This document shows positions 1 through 6,616 of a DNA stretch of 11,129 bases, one piece after another (the stretch's first letter is position 1; every line of letters starts with the position of its first letter). The DNA is taken from contig CAZJGF010000049.1 of the NCBI GenBank assembly GCA_964545665.1, forward strand, positions 1-11,129. Direction: 5' to 3'. Source of the stretch: CAZJGF01 sp964545665. Lineage in GTDB: Bacteria; Chloroflexota; Dehalococcoidia; GIF9; AB-539-J10. Under the pieces are notes generated by a model, which saw only the letters and a list, made by a program, of their open reading frames with translations, did not search any database and was not told the DNA's origin. The position numbers were made by a program, and so were the translations under genes.

Positions 1-173
1 GGTAGTCACCAAGCTAGTTATTATATTAGACCCAGCCAGCCAAGTAAAGCGGCCCCATGGACCGTTCTACATCGATAGGTGCGAAATTTCAATCTGGTGG
101 TCCGGGTGACTCGCCAATATCCTGGCCTGGGAGTTGCCCGTGTCACCATAGCCATAGGTTGTGCTCTTCGTGA

Positions 174-605
174 TTAAGCAAAGACAAACGTTGGCCTGGC
201 TAATCCAGCCTCGGCTTCCTTGCCACCCATGGAGTATGCGTCTCCGGGGAATACCTTACTACGAGGTCCTAACTTCACCCTTTTACCAATTACTCCCATG
301 GTTACCTTATTTGGGTCGATGTCAGTCAGGTTTCCCATTATCCAGGGCCCCTCATCCAGTTCGACCATCACTATGGTATAAGGAACTTCGGTTTCGCGGC
401 CCTGTGAAGCTACATAAGAAACGGTAAAAGTAACAATTTTGCCAGTGCCACTTAACTCAACGATATCCAAATTTGTACTGCTGCATTCCTGACAAGCCAT
501 CTTAGGTGGGCAAGTAAATTGGCCGCAGTCATGGCACTTTAGACCTAACAGCTTATCCTTCTTGAGTGCGTTATTGAATTCTTTGAAACTTAGTGTGTAA
601 CTCAT
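174..605 (-). CDS. DUF35 zinc-ribbon/OB-fold protein, probable thiolase partner
   Basis: A 143-residue protein. The N-terminal part has a rubredoxin-like zinc ribbon, C24-x2-C27-x10-C38-x2-C41. The second half (about 50-125) has the beta-rich pattern of the OB-fold acyl-CoA-associated domain, with the usual PYTIVMVELDEGPW-type strand. Known members form complexes with thiolases: in archaea they bridge acetoacetyl-CoA thiolase and HMG-CoA synthase, and in steroid side-chain breakdown they pair with Ltp2-type aldolases. It starts 21 bases after the thiolase stop, so the two are very likely co-transcribed and their products probably bind each other. The ribosome binding site is weak (AGAAG directly before ATG), which fits coupling to the thiolase. 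Family assignment is strong; the metabolic substrate cannot be read from the sequence. Confidence 0.88.
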   Translation of the reverse strand: MSYTLSFKEFNNALKKDKLLGLKCHDCGQFTCPPKMACQECSSTNLDIVELSGTGKIVTFTVSYVASQGRETEVPYTIVMVELDEGPWIMGNLTDIDPNKVTMGVIGKRVKLGPRSKVFPGDAYSMGGKEAEAGLARPTFVFA

Positions 606-626
606 CTTCTGTGTGCTTCTATTTAG

Positions 627-1802
627 TCACCACCCTTTTTGCAACACGAGATTACAAACAACGCCATCTCCACCCAGCGTGTCAGTCAGTCCTATGTTAA
701 CTCCCTCTACCTGTCTTTCTGGTTCAACCTGGCCCCTCATTTGATGTACTATTTCACATACCTGACCGGCACCTGTGGCGCCTATGGGGTGACCTTTAGA
801 TTTGAGACCTCCGGAGATGTTTGTTGGTATTTTGCCCCCGATCGCTGTGTCAGCGTTTTCCCAGAGCCTGCCACCCTTGCCAAACTCGGCAAAGCCGAGG
901 CTTTCTGAGGCAATAATACTTGCGATGCTAAAGCAATCGTGAAGCTCGCAAAGATCTACATCCTCAGGTTTGATTCCAGCCATATCGTAAGCTTGCTTCA
1001 CTGACACCTCTCTCGCTCTGATGCGTGGCAGGTAGTCCTTTTGAGAGCTGAGCTTACCAGATGAACTCTGGCCTACACCGATAATGTAAACGGGCTTATC
1101 AGTCAGCTCCTTTGCCTTCTCTTCTGCGGCTAGAACAACCATGGCAGCACCGTCGGAGAAGGGGCAGCAGTCATATAACTGCAACGGAGAGCAAACCATA
1201 AAGCTATGAAGGACGTCATCTATGGTGATCTCTTTGTGGAATTGAGCCAGATGGTTGTATAGGCCGTATTGATGTGATTGGACGGAGACCAGGGCCATTT
1301 GTTCCTTAAGTCTTTTCAGTGGTGTGTTGTATTTGGAGGAATAGAGGTGAGCTAACATGGCGAACAGACCAGGGAAGGTCAAGCCGGCGGGGTACTCGTA
1401 GTGACTGTCGTGACCCATGGCGAAGGTGCGCGTTGCCAAGGGCGTGCCCATTTTGGCCGCTGTCTCTACTCCACCGGCTAGAACTATGTCATAGAAGCCC
1501 GAAGCGACCCAGACAAAAGCATCTCTTATCGCTAAAGCCGACGAAGCACAGCCGCCTTCAAATCTGGTAGATGGAATGTAGGAAGCGCCAATGTCGTCAG
1601 CGCAATAGGACTGTACCATGAGTTGCCCTTCGGAAAAGTCTCCCAGAACATTGCCGATAAACATCGCTTGTATATCTCCAGGCTTCAGGTTTGCCTCATT
1701 GGTGGCATCAATGGCTGCCTCGGAGAATAGCTCCACAGATGACTTCTCCGCAGCAAAGGTGAATGGTGTGTGGCCAGTGCCAACAACCGCTACCCTTCTC
1801 AT
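627..1802 (-). CDS. Thiolase, SCP-x/archaeal type (acetyl-CoA acetyltransferase-like)
   Basis: A 391-residue full-length thiolase. The nucleophile is C85 in the FEGGCASSA context. H288 lies in the HDCF motif typical of the SCP2/SCP-x and archaeal thiolases, and H338 in GHPIGATG. The C-terminal CxG cysteine of classical degradative thiolases is absent: around residues 376-380 the chain reads LGGDG. This is normal in the SCP-x/archaeal subgroup. The expected reaction is CoA-dependent cleavage or condensation of a 3-oxoacyl-CoA in the cytoplasm. The start is supported by AGGAGGT a few bases upstream (about 1806-1813). It sits between an acyl-CoA dehydrogenase and a DUF35 protein, pointing to acyl-CoA degradation, or possibly acetoacetyl-CoA formation. 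No hydratase or 3-hydroxyacyl-CoA dehydrogenase is present in the window, so the pathway is incomplete here. Confidence 0.92.
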   Translation of the reverse strand: MRRVAVVGTGHTPFTFAAEKSSVELFSEAAIDATNEANLKPGDIQAMFIGNVLGDFSEGQLMVQSYCADDIGASYIPSTRFEGGCASSALAIRDAFVWVASGFYDIVLAGGVETAAKMGTPLATRTFAMGHDSHYEYPAGLTFPGLFAMLAHLYSSKYNTPLKRLKEQMALVSVQSHQYGLYNHLAQFHKEITIDDVLHSFMVCSPLQLYDCCPFSDGAAMVVLAAEEKAKELTDKPVYIIGVGQSSSGKLSSQKDYLPRIRAREVSVKQAYDMAGIKPEDVDLCELHDCFSIASIIASESLGFAEFGKGGRLWENADTAIGGKIPTNISGGLKSKGHPIGATGAGQVCEIVHQMRGQVEPERQVEGVNIGLTDTLGGDGVVCNLVLQKGW

Positions 1803-1899
1803 TTCTACCTCCTGATTAGCCAGCTACTCATTCTGTCAGTGACCGTCTGCTGGGTGAAAGGCGAGTAGTCTTCCCTGTTTAGACTGCCCTTCGTTCCCT

Positions 1900-3042
1900 C
1901 TATTTTACACCTAATGTCTGGCGAGCAATAGCCCATCGTTGCATCTGCGAGGTCCCCTCGTAGATTTCGGTTATTCTCTGATCGCGGGCGTAGCGCTCCA
2001 CGGGAAAATCCCTGGTATAGCCATAACCGCCGAAAATCTGAACTGCCGTGTGACAGACCCTGTGGGAAGCCTCGGTGGCGAAGAGTTTTGCGATTGCCGC
2101 TTCCTTGATAAACGGTTTTCCTTGGTCTGTCAGCCAGGCGGCTCTATAGACCAGCAGCCGGGCCACGTCGATGTCTGTGGCCATATCGGCAATCATCCAT
2201 TGGATTGCTTGCATTTGAGCCAACGATTTACCAAAGGCCTCCCTCTCTTTCGTATAGCCCACGGCAGCATCATAAGCGGCTTCAGCAATGCCCAATGCTT
2301 GAGCAGCTATTGTAATTCGGCTAGCATCTACAGCTTCCAACGCCATTCTAAATCCCTTTCCCTCTTCACCTACTCGATTGGCAATGGGGATCCTACAGTT
2401 GTCAAAGACCAGCTCGGTCGTTGAACTACAATGCTGGCCTGTTTTTCTCTCTTTCTTACCTACTGAAAGGCCAGGAGTGCCTTTTTCCACGACAAAACAG
2501 GAAATACCGTGGTATCCCAGCGATGTATCCTTAGTAGCATAGACGGTGCCAAACTTGGATTCCTCTCCGTTAGTTACGAAGAGTTTATTGCCGTTGAGAA
2601 CGTAATAATCACCATCTTCTGCGTATCTTGTCTGCATCAGGGCAACATCGCTTCCGCCCGCTGCTTCGGTGACGGCAAAATAGGCTATGTCTCCAGTGCT
2701 GCACCGTGGAACATACGTTCGTTTTTGCTGTTCAGTGCCGTACCTGGCAATGCTATCCATGGCCGCGCCACAGCTAACCAGATATGCAGTAGCCAGGCCA
2801 GCGGAACCACGAGCAATCTCCTCTGTAGCTATGCACAGGAGAATCTCACCGCCACCACTGCCGCCATATTCCCTGGGTAATGCTACTCCACATATTCCCA
2901 GGTCAGCCATTCTCTTCCATACTTCGTAGGGGAAACTCTCCTCATCTTCCCATTGGGCAGCTACAGGCTCAATTTCCTGGACCACGAAGTCATGCACCAT
3001 CGCTTGGAACATCTTTTCTTCTTCGGTAAAGTCAAAATCCAT
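1900..3042 (-). CDS. Acyl-CoA dehydrogenase
   Basis: A 380-residue protein of normal family length. The flavin-binding strand motif FAVTEAAGGSDVA is at 122-134, the ERxAFGKxLAxxQ motif is at 267-278, and the base E362 lies in IYEGTSQMQR near the C terminus, as in the short-chain acyl-CoA dehydrogenases. It should oxidise an acyl-CoA to a trans-2-enoyl-CoA using FAD, passing electrons to an electron-transfer flavoprotein that is not in this window. The start is set by a GGGAGGGG ribosome binding site just upstream of ATG 3042. It lies 38 bases after the archaemetzincin stop and 97 bases before the thiolase start, so it is probably in one transcription unit with thiolase and DUF35. Chain-length preference cannot be told by eye. 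Short- or branched-chain substrates are likely from the catalytic glutamate position. Confidence 0.93.
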   Translation of the reverse strand: MDFDFTEEEKMFQAMVHDFVVQEIEPVAAQWEDEESFPYEVWKRMADLGICGVALPREYGGSGGGEILLCIATEEIARGSAGLATAYLVSCGAAMDSIARYGTEQQKRTYVPRCSTGDIAYFAVTEAAGGSDVALMQTRYAEDGDYYVLNGNKLFVTNGEESKFGTVYATKDTSLGYHGISCFVVEKGTPGLSVGKKERKTGQHCSSTTELVFDNCRIPIANRVGEEGKGFRMALEAVDASRITIAAQALGIAEAAYDAAVGYTKEREAFGKSLAQMQAIQWMIADMATDIDVARLLVYRAAWLTDQGKPFIKEAAIAKLFATEASHRVCHTAVQIFGGYGYTRDFPVERYARDQRITEIYEGTSQMQRWAIARQTLGVK

Positions 3043-3080
3043 TTAACCCCTCCCTGATTAATTCTACTTAATCCGTCAGG

Positions 3081-3608
3081 CTATAGCACGGGCATTATTT
3101 TTGGCTGGCATTTACTACAGAAGTCCGCCTCTTTGTAATCAGTATCAGCCAAGCTATTGGAGAAGTGCATGACGCACTTAGCATTGGGGCAGTGGTTTAG
3201 ACCGAAGGTATGTCCCAGCTCATGGACTATTTCTTTGGTGGCTCTTTCTGTAAACAAGGCTTTATCAGGTGCCAGGCCATAGTATTCCTGCCTCAAACGA
3301 CATAAGGATATGATTGCTGTTCCGGAGACGATGTCAGCTTCACCAAGGACGAAATTGAGTCTCGGGGCGTAAAGGTCCACATCAGCTATACCTACAAATC
3401 TCTCATTTCTTTCCTTGGGTGAATTGCTTAAGGTAGCTAGCAAGTTCGAGGCGAGGTATTGTCGTCTTTCAGGGTTATAGGCGTGAGCTAGATAGCTGAA
3501 GCCCTCTTCTATCTCCACAGGGCAGTGGAAAGCAAGATTAACTTTTTCCCTGAGTTCTTCCATTACTTCGTTGGCCACGTCACCCAATGGTTTAAGTGCG
3601 ATCTTCAT
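3081..3608 (-). CDS. amzA: Archaemetzincin-type zinc metalloprotease
   Basis: A 175-residue soluble protein using the ATG at 3608. The archaemetzincin signature is complete: H129-E130-x2-H133-x2-G136-x2-H139-C140-x4-C145-x-M147, then a C164-x2-C167 pair. The three histidines bind the catalytic zinc, E130 is the general base, M147 is the Met-turn and the four cysteines make a second zinc site. The family is widespread in archaea and vertebrates and patchy in bacteria; its substrates are poorly known. There is no signal peptide, so it should be cytoplasmic. I chose 3608, not the ATG seven codons earlier, because MKIALKPLGDV matches the usual family N terminus. This ATG also overlaps the preceding stop as ATGA, the hallmark of translational coupling to the THEP1-like NTPase. 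Confidence 0.9.
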   Translation of the reverse strand: MKIALKPLGDVANEVMEELREKVNLAFHCPVEIEEGFSYLAHAYNPERRQYLASNLLATLSNSPKERNERFVGIADVDLYAPRLNFVLGEADIVSGTAIISLCRLRQEYYGLAPDKALFTERATKEIVHELGHTFGLNHCPNAKCVMHFSNSLADTDYKEADFCSKCQPKIMPVL

Positions 3609-4129
3609 TTGGTATCCATTTCCAGCCATCTTAAGATTTCAGTCAATGCTTGATTATGGTTGTCCCTGCTTACTGGCAGCAATTCAACTTGAGGATGGTT
3701 TTTGACTTCATCGGCAAAGGGATGGGGACCGAGCATAATAGTGCCTAATACCTTCTTACCGCTGTCGATTGCTTGACGCACGACTTCCTTGAATTGTAGC
3801 GATAACAGCTCCATCTTGCCAATCTCGTCAATGATGGTTACATCATATTCCTTTAATGCCCGGTGGATAGCAGGCACGCCGACTTTATCCAGACTGTTGA
3901 TAGCAACTTTGTATTTGCTTACCTGGTACGGGCTGGAGATGTTGACATGGGCCAAAATGGCCTGTTGGCCGTCAAGGGTGACTATTCTGAATCCTTGTCT
4001 TACTCCGCCAGTTCGTATCTCTTCGGTGTAAAAGCCACCGGCTCTGATTCTTGTTCTGCTTATGGCTTCCCTTATAAGGGCCGTTTTGCCTGTCCCCGGC
4101 TTGCCAGTTAGAAGCAGAACCCTGTTCAC
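3605..4129 (-). CDS. THEP1/NTPCR-family P-loop nucleoside triphosphatase
   Basis: A 174-residue P-loop protein. The Walker A motif GKPGTGKT is at residues 9-16. The family motif GGFYTEEIR is at 31-39, and the Walker B strand ending in D101-E102 is followed by IGKMEL. Residues 130-155 contain the usual GTI...P and LPVSRDN nucleotide-end region. THEP1 of Aquifex and human NTPCR hydrolyse NTPs slowly with broad specificity; the cellular job is unknown, with nucleic-acid modification or nucleotide housekeeping suggested. Translation begins at GTG 4129, inside the stop of the tiny upstream gene (GTGA), and ends in the ATGA shared with archaemetzincin. All three are therefore very likely made from one mRNA in coupled fashion. 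Confidence 0.92.
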   Translation of the reverse strand: MNRVLLLTGKPGTGKTALIREAISRTRIRAGGFYTEEIRTGGVRQGFRIVTLDGQQAILAHVNISSPYQVSKYKVAINSLDKVGVPAIHRALKEYDVTIIDEIGKMELLSLQFKEVVRQAIDSGKKVLGTIMLGPHPFADEVKNHPQVELLPVSRDNHNQALTEILRWLEMDTK

Positions 4130-4224
4130 TTCTCCTTAACCGAGGCCTGAGCCTTTCTCTTCTCCTCAAGCTTCTTGCGCCGCTGGCGATGTTTCAAGGC
4201 AGCCACTCTTTTCTTCTTGTTCAT
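4126..4224 (-). CDS. Tiny Lys/Arg-rich protein (32 residues), unknown function
   Basis: Translation from ATG 4224 gives 32 residues, starting MNKKKRVAALKHRQRRKK and ending KAQASVKEK. Roughly half the residues are Lys or Arg, there are only two acidic glutamates in the centre and one near the end, and there is no cysteine or hydrophobic segment. Its TGA is shared with the GTG start of the NTPase gene (GTGA), an arrangement that seldom occurs by chance and supports a real coding sequence. The composition resembles the very small basic ribosomal proteins (bTHX, bS22, bL37 or mS38-like tails) or another RNA-binding peptide. I do not recognise the family. The ribosome binding site is poor: only GGAT directly abuts the ATG, so a short-leader start or a slightly different start is possible. 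A possible extended -10 lies about 30 bases upstream. Confidence 0.65.
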   Translation of the reverse strand: MNKKKRVAALKHRQRRKKLEEKRKAQASVKEK

Positions 4225-4255
4225 ATCCTGTATGTGAAAATGTATTGTTGTTATT

Positions 4256-4264
4256 AATATACCA
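4256..4264 (-). promoter_or_regulatory. Possible extended -10 promoter for the tiny-peptide/NTPase/archaemetzincin cassette
   Basis: Read on the minus strand the bases are TGGTATATT, i.e. the TG-n extended element plus TATATT (5 of 6 to consensus). Transcription would start near 4248 and leave a leader of about 25 bases before ATG 4224. No good -35 is seen, which extended -10 promoters can tolerate. The segment lies in the AT-rich 101-base gap after mtnP, so read-through from mtnP is the alternative. Confidence 0.35.
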
Positions 4265-4286
4265 TATTTCCTTTGTGGTGAGACAT

Positions 4287-4306
4287 ATTGTCCATGGGTA
4301 GACAAT
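4287..4306 (-). terminator. Weak hairpin after mtnP
   Basis: ATTGTC and GACAAT form a 6-bp perfect inverted repeat around an 8-base loop, 11 bases past the mtnP stop. The stem is AT-rich and is not followed by a clear T run on the minus strand, so at best it is a weak attenuator or transcript-end structure. Confidence 0.2.
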
Positions 4307-4317
4307 CAAATTCTAGT

Positions 4318-5199
4318 TTAGCTGGCGTTCTCTTTCTCACTCAGGTATTTTCCGATGAGCAGCGCTAAATCGCCCCTTATCTTTTCTGGAATATATTTCG
4401 GTGATGTGACAATGGCATCTTTAAGTGCGCTGGCACAAGCACAGCTTCTTACTTGTGGCAGGGAAGGAAGGGTTGATTTTATGATTCTCTTGGCAGTATC
4501 AACGCCTTTCAGCATGTTGGTCAAAATCATTTCGGTAGTCACCGAATCATAGTCTGGATGCCAGCAGTCGTAATCGCTGACAAAGGCAAGAGTGGCATAG
4601 CATATCTCAGCTTCTCTGGCTAGTTTGGCTTCAGGTAGTGCTGTCATGCCAATGATGGCGGCGCCCCAGCTACGATAAAGCTGTGATTCAGCCCGGGTGG
4701 AGAATTGTGGCCCTTCCATGGCTAGATAGGTGCCGCCTTGATGTACCTTGGCTCCTGCTTTGATAGCTGCCTCGAACAAAGCCTGGCTTAAAACGGGGCA
4801 GAAGGGTTGAGCGAAGGCAACATGCCCCACTATCCCATTGCTGAAGAAAGTGCTAGCTCTCCCCTTGGTGCGGTCAATAAGCTGGTCGGGAATAACCAGG
4901 TCCAGAGGCCGGATCTCCTCTTTAAGGCTGCCAACGGCGCTCACCGAGATAATCCATTCCACCCCTAAGGACTTCAAAGCATAGATATTGGCCCTGGCCG
5001 GCAACTCGCCGGGGCTTATCCTGTGTCCCTTGCCATGCCTGGGTAGAAAGGCAATCCCTATCCCTTCCAGCTTACCCAGAGTTACGGCCTCGCTGGGTTC
5101 ACCAAATGGCGTGCTTAGCTTTACCTCCTCTATGTCAGTCATGCCTTCCATTCTATACAGGCCACTCCCGCCGATTACACCTATTTTTGCTGTGGACAT
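4318..5199 (-). CDS. mtnP: S-methyl-5'-thioadenosine phosphorylase
   Basis: With ATG 5199 the protein has 293 residues, a normal length for the family. Phosphate-site elements are GGSGLY (10-15) and RHGKGH (54-59); AVGSL (88-92), the substrate-site MEGPQFSTRAE (161-171), GMTALPEAKLAREA (184-197) and SDYDCWH (208-214) follow. The last motif, with D before Y-D-C-W, matches adenine-specific MTA phosphorylases more than guanine-type nucleoside phosphorylases. It cleaves methylthioadenosine with phosphate to adenine and 5-methylthioribose-1-phosphate, clearing a by-product of polyamine and S-adenosylmethionine metabolism. The reading frame stays open 48 codons upstream, but that part is unlike the family. 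An AGGAGAG site at 5206-5212 and a TATAAT box at 5234-5239 fix the start at 5199. It is divergent from the cupin operon. Confidence 0.93.
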   Translation of the reverse strand: MSTAKIGVIGGSGLYRMEGMTDIEEVKLSTPFGEPSEAVTLGKLEGIGIAFLPRHGKGHRISPGELPARANIYALKSLGVEWIISVSAVGSLKEEIRPLDLVIPDQLIDRTKGRASTFFSNGIVGHVAFAQPFCPVLSQALFEAAIKAGAKVHQGGTYLAMEGPQFSTRAESQLYRSWGAAIIGMTALPEAKLAREAEICYATLAFVSDYDCWHPDYDSVTTEMILTNMLKGVDTAKRIIKSTLPSLPQVRSCACASALKDAIVTSPKYIPEKIRGDLALLIGKYLSEKENAS

Positions 5200-5205
5200 T
5201 GAACT

Positions 5206-5212
5206 CTCTCCT
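5206..5212 (-). promoter_or_regulatory. Ribosome binding site that sets the mtnP start
   Basis: AGGAGAG on the minus strand, six bases before ATG 5199. It excludes the 48-codon upstream extension of the open frame. Confidence 0.75.
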
Positions 5213-5233
5213 CTGCCTTTGATTTTACAAGTG

Positions 5234-5239
5234 ATTATA
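5234..5239 (-). promoter_or_regulatory. -10 box of the mtnP promoter
   Basis: A perfect TATAAT on the minus strand, overlapping a second partial box (TATACT). Transcription would start near 5227, giving a leader of about 28 bases containing the AGGAGAG site. A convincing -35 at 16-18 bases is not seen. Confidence 0.5.
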
Positions 5240-5346
5240 GTATAAAGGAAGCCAGATGGGACATTGCTCCGGTGCTTCGCGCCTGGCAATAAGAAAGAAA
5301 GGGACTTATGCCTGTCACCAAGCCGTGCCGGGGTCTGGCGCAAAGA

Positions 5347-5376
5347 TTGACTTCAGTTCAGTGATATTGCTACACT
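5347..5376 (+). promoter_or_regulatory. Promoter of the cupin-eda-kdgK operon
   Basis: TTGACT (5347-5352, 5 of 6 to the -35 consensus), an 18-base spacer, then TACACT (5371-5376) preceded by TG-n (5368-5369), an extended -10. Start of transcription would be near 5383, about 55 bases before the cupin start. This is the best sigma-70-like signal in the window and faces away from the mtnP promoter. Confidence 0.6.
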
Positions 5377-5421
5377 CAAATTGTCTGTGTAAGCCATGAT
5401 TGCCCATGGCAAATCCTATTT

Positions 5422-5430
5422 GAGGAGGGT
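5422..5430 (+). promoter_or_regulatory. Ribosome binding site that sets the cupin start
   Basis: GAGGAGGGT, seven bases before ATG 5438. It shows that this ATG, not the in-frame ATG 14 codons earlier at 5396, is used. Confidence 0.8.
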
Positions 5431-5437
5431 CAATTTA

Positions 5438-5830
5438 ATGAAGAGGAAAGAGCCCTACGCTAGCCAGGAGGAGTTCAACAAACGGGTTATCCACTACCCC
5501 GATGTTCCTCTGGTAGAGCTGGTTCCTGGCTCAAAAAGTCACATTGTGTCTGCGGAAAATATCACGGTCAGTTTTCTTACTCAGGAGCCCAATGCTTACT
5601 TCCCTCCCCACCGTCATGAATCAGAGCAAGTGATGATAGTTGTAGACGGTGAGCAGGACGAGATAGTCGAAGGGAAGCTATATCATCTGAAGAAGGGAGA
5701 TGTCATCATACTGCCCTCAAACATAGAGCACGGAGGCTATATTCCAGAAACGGGCTGCAAGGCTATCGACATTTTTTCTCCGCCACGAAACGACCTTGTG
5801 GCGAAGCTAAAAAAGGCTTTGTCTTCCTAG
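5438..5830 (+). CDS. Small single-domain cupin, possibly KdgF-like
   Basis: A 130-residue single cupin. The first metal motif, PPHRHESEQ, is at residues 56-64 and offers H58, H60 and E63 or Q64. The second motif around residues 87-100 (GDVIILPSNIEHGG) supplies H98. A glycine/aspartate turn (VVDGEQ) separates strands between them. Cupins bind a divalent metal and have many roles, so the fold alone does not give function. First gene of an operon with KDPG aldolase and KDG-kinase-type genes, it may act like KdgF, the cupin that linearises 4,5-unsaturated uronates before they become 2-keto-3-deoxygluconate. HxHxxEQ at residues 58-64 is compatible with this. A sugar-sensing or isomerase role is the alternative. 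No signal peptide is present. Confidence 0.85.
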   Translation: MKRKEPYASQEEFNKRVIHYPDVPLVELVPGSKSHIVSAENITVSFLTQEPNAYFPPHRHESEQVMIVVDGEQDEIVEGKLYHLKKGDVIILPSNIEHGGYIPETGCKAIDIFSPPRNDLVAKLKKALSS

Positions 5831-5935
5831 GATGCTGTCCGCGGCAACTGTAATGCGTAAGAAGTCTGGATGTTTAAGGCTGATTTGCAGAATATCCGAG
5901 CAGGCTATTGTTGATTCTAAATTGGGAGGCGAGAT

Positions 5936-6586
5936 ATGGATGATAAGGAAAGGAACCTACAGGACATCATAGATTGTGGTGTGGTGGCCATAGTGAGGGT
6001 TGGCAGTGCTCAGGAAGCAGTAGAAGTATGCGGGGCTATCGCCAGGGGTGGAGTTAAGCCTATAGAGGTGACCATGACCGTCCCCGGTGCAATAGATGCC
6101 ATCAAGGAGTTCAAGAGTGCCATGAAGGGCGAAGTGCTGGTGGGTGCTGGCACGGTGCTTGATCCAGAAACAGCCAGAGCGGTGATACTCGCTGGAGCTG
6201 AGTTTGTGGTCAGCCCGAACTTGAACTTGAAGGTGATAGAAGTCTGCCATCGCTACGGCAAGGTGGTGATACCTGGGACTTTGACTCCAACCGAGATACT
6301 GACCGCCTGGGAAGCGGGCGCTGACATTGTTAAAGTGTTTCCCGCCGGAGCGCTCGGGCCAAGATACTTGAGGGATATCAAGGGGCCGTTTCCCCAGATA
6401 CGGTTGACGCCCACCGGAGGGGTGAATCTAGAGAACACGCCAGACTTTATCAGGGCAGGTGCAGTGGCGGTGTCGGTTGGCACATCGCTTGTGGATAGAA
6501 AGGCGGTGAGCGAGAGGAGATATGACATAATCACTGAAAACGCCAGAAAATTCGTTGAGGCGGTGAGACTGGCAAGGGCAGGGTAG
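5936..6586 (+). CDS. eda: 2-keto-3-deoxy-6-phosphogluconate (KDPG) aldolase
   Basis: A 216-residue class I aldolase of the KDPG/KHG family. Visible active-site elements are R21 in AIVRV, E44 in IEVTMTVPGA, GAGTV at 70-74, the Schiff-base K133 in VKVFPA, and the phosphate loop PTGGV at 159-163 with SVGTS at 180-184. All key residues match the Escherichia coli enzyme pattern, including Lys133. It splits KDPG into pyruvate and glyceraldehyde-3-phosphate. GGGAGG seven bases before ATG 5936 supports the start. It lies 105 bases after the cupin and 30 bases before the kinase that would make its substrate. A 4-hydroxy-2-oxoglutarate aldolase activity is a known side reaction of this family and cannot be excluded. 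Confidence 0.94.
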   Translation: MDDKERNLQDIIDCGVVAIVRVGSAQEAVEVCGAIARGGVKPIEVTMTVPGAIDAIKEFKSAMKGEVLVGAGTVLDPETARAVILAGAEFVVSPNLNLKVIEVCHRYGKVVIPGTLTPTEILTAWEAGADIVKVFPAGALGPRYLRDIKGPFPQIRLTPTGGVNLENTPDFIRAGAVAVSVGTSLVDRKAVSERRYDIITENARKFVEAVRLARAG

Positions 6587-6616
6587 GCTCTGGTAATAAT
6601 AGAGGAGGGTAGAAAC

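Noticed and set aside
1..173. Minus-strand frame starting ATGGCTATGG near 155 and other short frames
   Set aside because: They are short, Arg/Thr-rich and without a ribosome binding site or family resemblance; I see nothing firm in this segment.
1803..1899. AGTCT/AGACT inverted repeat between the dehydrogenase and thiolase genes
   Set aside because: Only 5 bp with a 9-base loop and no T run; not enough for a terminator.
3609..3629. Seven-codon longer start for archaemetzincin
   Set aside because: The family N terminus and the ATGA overlap both favour ATG 3608.
5200..5343. 48-codon N-terminal extension of the mtnP frame
   Set aside because: It is unlike the family and covers the TATAAT box and the AGGAGAG site, so it is leader and promoter DNA.
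5396..5437. 14-codon upstream start for the cupin
   Set aside because: A strong GAGGAGGGT lies inside it, properly spaced for ATG 5438.
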